The position numbers and the translations under genes were made by a program. From the NCBI GenBank assembly GCA_038040485.1, contig JBBPIE010000004.1, positions 1 through 64,000 of the forward strand: 64,000 nt of DNA, in the 5' to 3' direction. The notes beneath the pieces were generated by a model. It was not told where the DNA came from. It worked only from the letters and a program-made list of their open reading frames with translations, and did not search any database. This stretch comes from Onstottus_B arcticum. GTDB taxonomy: Bacteria; Acidobacteriota; Blastocatellia; UBA7656. Below are positions 61,731 through 64,000 of this stretch, piece after piece. Position 1 is the first letter of the stretch. The number at the start of each line of letters is the position of its first letter.

Positions 61731-64000
61731 TTACGAGGACAATCCCATCCGCTCGAGCAGGTTCGTGAATCGCGAGTCCGACCGTATCCGATCGAACGCA
61801 GCCTCTACCTTGATGTAAGTCAGGATGCCGTGGCGTTCCTGATAAGTCTTCTCCAAAGACTCGAACGCGGCGTCGGTCTCGCCAAGACCGACATACATCC
61901 TCGCCAGACTATACGGCGAGACGTAGGCCTCCTTCGCAAGCTCGTTGACTCGATCGAGAATATTTCTCGCATCCTCGAGGCGTCCCGACGCAGCATAAGC
62001 GTAACTCATCGCCGACATGGTCTCCGTGTCGTTCCCGGCTATGGCGAGCGTTCTTTTGAACTCGGCCTCGGCTTCTTCGAACATCCCCTTCTCACCATAG
62101 GCTATGCCCAAACGGCGGTGAGGTATCAGGTAGTCCGGGTACATCTCGATGGTCTTGTGGCACTGATCGATCGATTCATCGAACTGCCGCGCGAAGTAGA
62201 ACACGCGAGCCAGGTTTAAATTTATGACTCGGGAGAGCGGGTCCAGCCCGTGCGCGAGTTTGATCTCCGACAGGGCTTCGTCGATCTTCTCGACCGCGGC
62301 CAGGTAAAGCGAAAGCCACAGGTGGGCCGTCGAATAACCTGGATTGAGTTCGATCGCTTTTCTGAATCCTCGTTCGCCGCCCGCGAAGTCGAACTCACGC
62401 CAAAGTTTTACCGCTGCAAGCGCCACGTGCGCTTCGGCAAGTCTGTCGTCGAGACTCAGCGCCTTCAATGCCATCGCTTTGGCGCGAAGGAACGGCGTCG
62501 CAAGCGGCTTTGCGCTGTAGCTCGCCATCAGGTTGTACGCATCCGCCAGCCCTGCATAAGCAAGCGCGTAGTTCCGATCGAGCGCGATCGCCTGCTCGAA
62601 ATACTCGATGCTCTTCTTGATCCCGTCTTCCGTGCGTTTGTTCGAGTGATAGCTGCCCTTCAAGTAGAGCTGATACGCTTCTGCGTTTTCGGTGTAGCGC
62701 CGAGCCAGCCCTTTCTTTTGATCGCTGGTCAGCTTGAGCTTCAAAGCATCCGATATCTCGTGCGAGATCTCTTCTTCGATGCTGAAGATGTCGGACATCT
62801 TTTTGTTATAGCTAGCGCCCCACAGGTGTGATCCGTCGCTTGTGTCGACCAGCTCGACTTTGACGACCAGGCTGTCGCCGCGATGAACGACTCGTCCGGC
62901 CAAAATCGCGCGAACGCCTAGCTCATAGCCGACTTCTTGCGGGTCTACGGCACCGCGCCCCTTGTAGCGAAACACCGTGCTGCGAGCCATCACCCGAAGC
63001 TTTGGAATTCGCGAGAGGTTGTTGATTATCGACTCGGTTATTCCGTCGCCCAGGTATTCAGTCTCCTGCTCGGGGTTGAGGTTCTCCATCGGCAGGACCG
63101 CGAGCGAGTCGATCGCTTTGCGCGATCGCGTTCGCCCGAGCACCTCGGTCCTTCGCTTGATGCCCGTTTGCGTTTGACCGCCCGGATCGTTATCCCGCTG
63201 AAGGTTTCGCAGGTCGGTCAACATCTCGCGCATCGACTGATACCGGCGGTCTGGTTCCTTCTCGAGGCACTTCCGAGTGATGCGCTCGAGCTCCGGCGGG
63301 ACGGCGTAGTTCAGCCGCGAAATGGCCGGCGGATCGGAGTGAATTATCTTGTCGATGACTTCCGGCGACGAATCGCCACCAAATGGCAACCGCCCGCTCA
63401 GCATTTCGTAGATGACAACTCCCAGCGAAAACACGTCCGAGCGGTGATCAAACGAATGCCCCAGCGCCTGCTCGGGTGACATGTATGACAACGTGCCGGC
63501 GACGATTCCCATTGCGGTCTGTTCGCCGACCTGCCTGGTGCTGTCGTCTGCTTGGAGGGTTCTTGACTCGTCGGCTTTGGCGAGTCCGAAGTCGAGCATC
63601 TTTGCAAACCCGCGCTCGTTGACTATGAGGTTCGAGCTTTTGACGTCGCAATGGACGATGCCGAGCGCGTGAGCTTCAGAGAGAGCGTCGGCGATCTGCG
63701 TGGCGATGTCGATGACCTCGCGGACGGTGAGCGGGCTGCGTTTGAGCTTTGCGGACAGCAGCTCGCCTTCGACGTATTCCATCACGATGAACATCGTGCC
63801 GTCGTGTTCGCCTATGTCGTAGATCGCGGCGATGTGCGGAGAGCGCAGCGCCGAGGTGGCTCGAGCTTCTGTGAGGAAGCGGGTGCGCCGGTCGGGGTCA
63901 TACTGAAAGGAAGCCGGGAGGAACTTGAGCGCGACCTGGCGTCCGAGCCGAGTGTCTTCGGCGAGATAGACTTCGCCCATTCCGCCTGCTCCAAGCTCTT
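61731..64000 (-). CDS. Ser/Thr protein kinase (PknB type) with TolB-like and TPR domains, N-terminus outside window
   Basis: Over 755 residues, running off the right edge: bases past 63980 still read ELGAGGMGEVYLAED, the glycine loop. VALKFLP holds the ATP lysine. The catalytic loop is HCDVKSSNLIV, so the Arg of HRD is Cys. DFGLAKAD, SYMSPEQ and DVFSLGVVIYEML follow. No TM is seen after the kinase domain. Next comes a TolB/FlgO-like region (SLAVLPMENLNPEQETEYLG, VRAILAGRVVHRGDSLVVKV) as found in many acidobacterial kinases and CadC-type regulators, then about eight TPRs (YALAYAGLADAYNLMASYSA, FKRTLAIAGNDTETMSAMSY). Likely a cytoplasmic signalling kinase. Partner unknown. Confidence 0.93.
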   Translation of the reverse strand, partial: ELGAGGMGEVYLAEDTRLGRQVALKFLPASFQYDPDRRTRFLTEARATSALRSPHIAAIYDIGEHDGTMFIVMEYVEGELLSAKLKRSPLTVREVIDIATQIADALSEAHALGIVHCDVKSSNLIVNERGFAKMLDFGLAKADESRTLQADDSTRQVGEQTAMGIVAGTLSYMSPEQALGHSFDHRSDVFSLGVVIYEMLSGRLPFGGDSSPEVIDKIIHSDPPAISRLNYAVPPELERITRKCLEKEPDRRYQSMREMLTDLRNLQRDNDPGGQTQTGIKRRTEVLGRTRSRKAIDSLAVLPMENLNPEQETEYLGDGITESIINNLSRIPKLRVMARSTVFRYKGRGAVDPQEVGYELGVRAILAGRVVHRGDSLVVKVELVDTSDGSHLWGASYNKKMSDIFSIEEEISHEISDALKLKLTSDQKKGLARRYTENAEAYQLYLKGSYHSNKRTEDGIKKSIEYFEQAIALDRNYALAYAGLADAYNLMASYSAKPLATPFLRAKAMALKALSLDDRLAEAHVALAAVKLWREFDFAGGERGFRKAIELNPGYSTAHLWLSLYLAAVEKIDEALSEIKLAHGLDPLSRVINLNLARVFYFARQFDESIDQCHKTIEMYPDYLIPHRRLGIAYGEKGMFEEAEAEFKRTLAIAGNDTETMSAMSYAYAASGRLEDARNILDRVNELAKEAYVSPYSLARMYVGLGETDAAFESLEKTYQERHGILTYIKVEAAFDRIRSDSRFTNLLERMGLSS

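Overview
The window looks like a chromosome segment of a soil-type Acidobacteriota (class not resolvable by eye; Blastocatellia-like is a guess). Three things point there. About a dozen tandem copies of the roughly 800-residue MacB/FtsX-like permease family known as ADOP (acidobacterial duplicated orphan permease) are present. The right end carries a PknB-type kinase fused to a TolB-like domain and TPRs. The base composition is GC-rich with few regulators.

Layout. 0-1.3 kb: a small coiled-coil membrane protein and a broken HicB-like antitoxin. 1.4-40.5 kb: a head-to-tail array of ADOP permeases on the + strand, with eleven intact copies, one frameshifted copy and two 3' remnants. The array is interrupted by a secreted TPR protein (4.0 kb), a minus-strand island with a Uma2 nuclease-like protein and a membrane-anchored STAND/NB-ARC-TPR protein (21.7-25.2 kb), a DUF6624 protein (30.8 kb) and an unknown exported protein (39.1 kb). 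No ABC ATPase is visible, so the permeases are orphans here. 40.5-42.3 kb: small toxin-antitoxin-type genes. 42.3-51.1 kb: a minus-strand hopanoid cluster, transcribed hpnJ, hpnK, two small EamA/SMR-like membrane genes, hpnI, ispH, shc, hpnH. It covers an isoprenoid step, cyclisation, C5 side-chain addition and a glycosylated/cyclitol head group. 51.1-64 kb: ordinary single genes (Uma2, VOC, GNAT, sulfatase, DinB-like, serine hydrolase, orphan toxin/immunity-like pair, TPR protein, ArnT-like glycosyltransferase, two small secreted proteins) and a partial Ser/Thr kinase running off the right edge.

The most unusual feature is not a gene. Many intergenic gaps hold arrays of 7-bp units arranged as inverted repeats around a short core. 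Each element uses its own heptamer (GAGGATN, AATTGAA, AGAAACY, AGTCMGT, GATTTTN, GCGGATT, AAGTCCA and others), yet the two arms of one element are reverse complements of each other. Several elements are nested: GAGGATN arms outside, AATTGAA arms inside, then a core. Some arms run into genes and supply stop codons (ADOP at 21657, Uma2 at 21739, shc at 43427). They do not resemble CRISPR arrays or insertion sequences and I could not assign them to a described mechanism.

A second notable signal is in the NB-ARC gene. It is split by a -1 frameshift located exactly at a U_UUU_UUA heptamer just after the Walker A motif. Identities, family assignments and frameshifts were read by eye; no alignment or database search was run.
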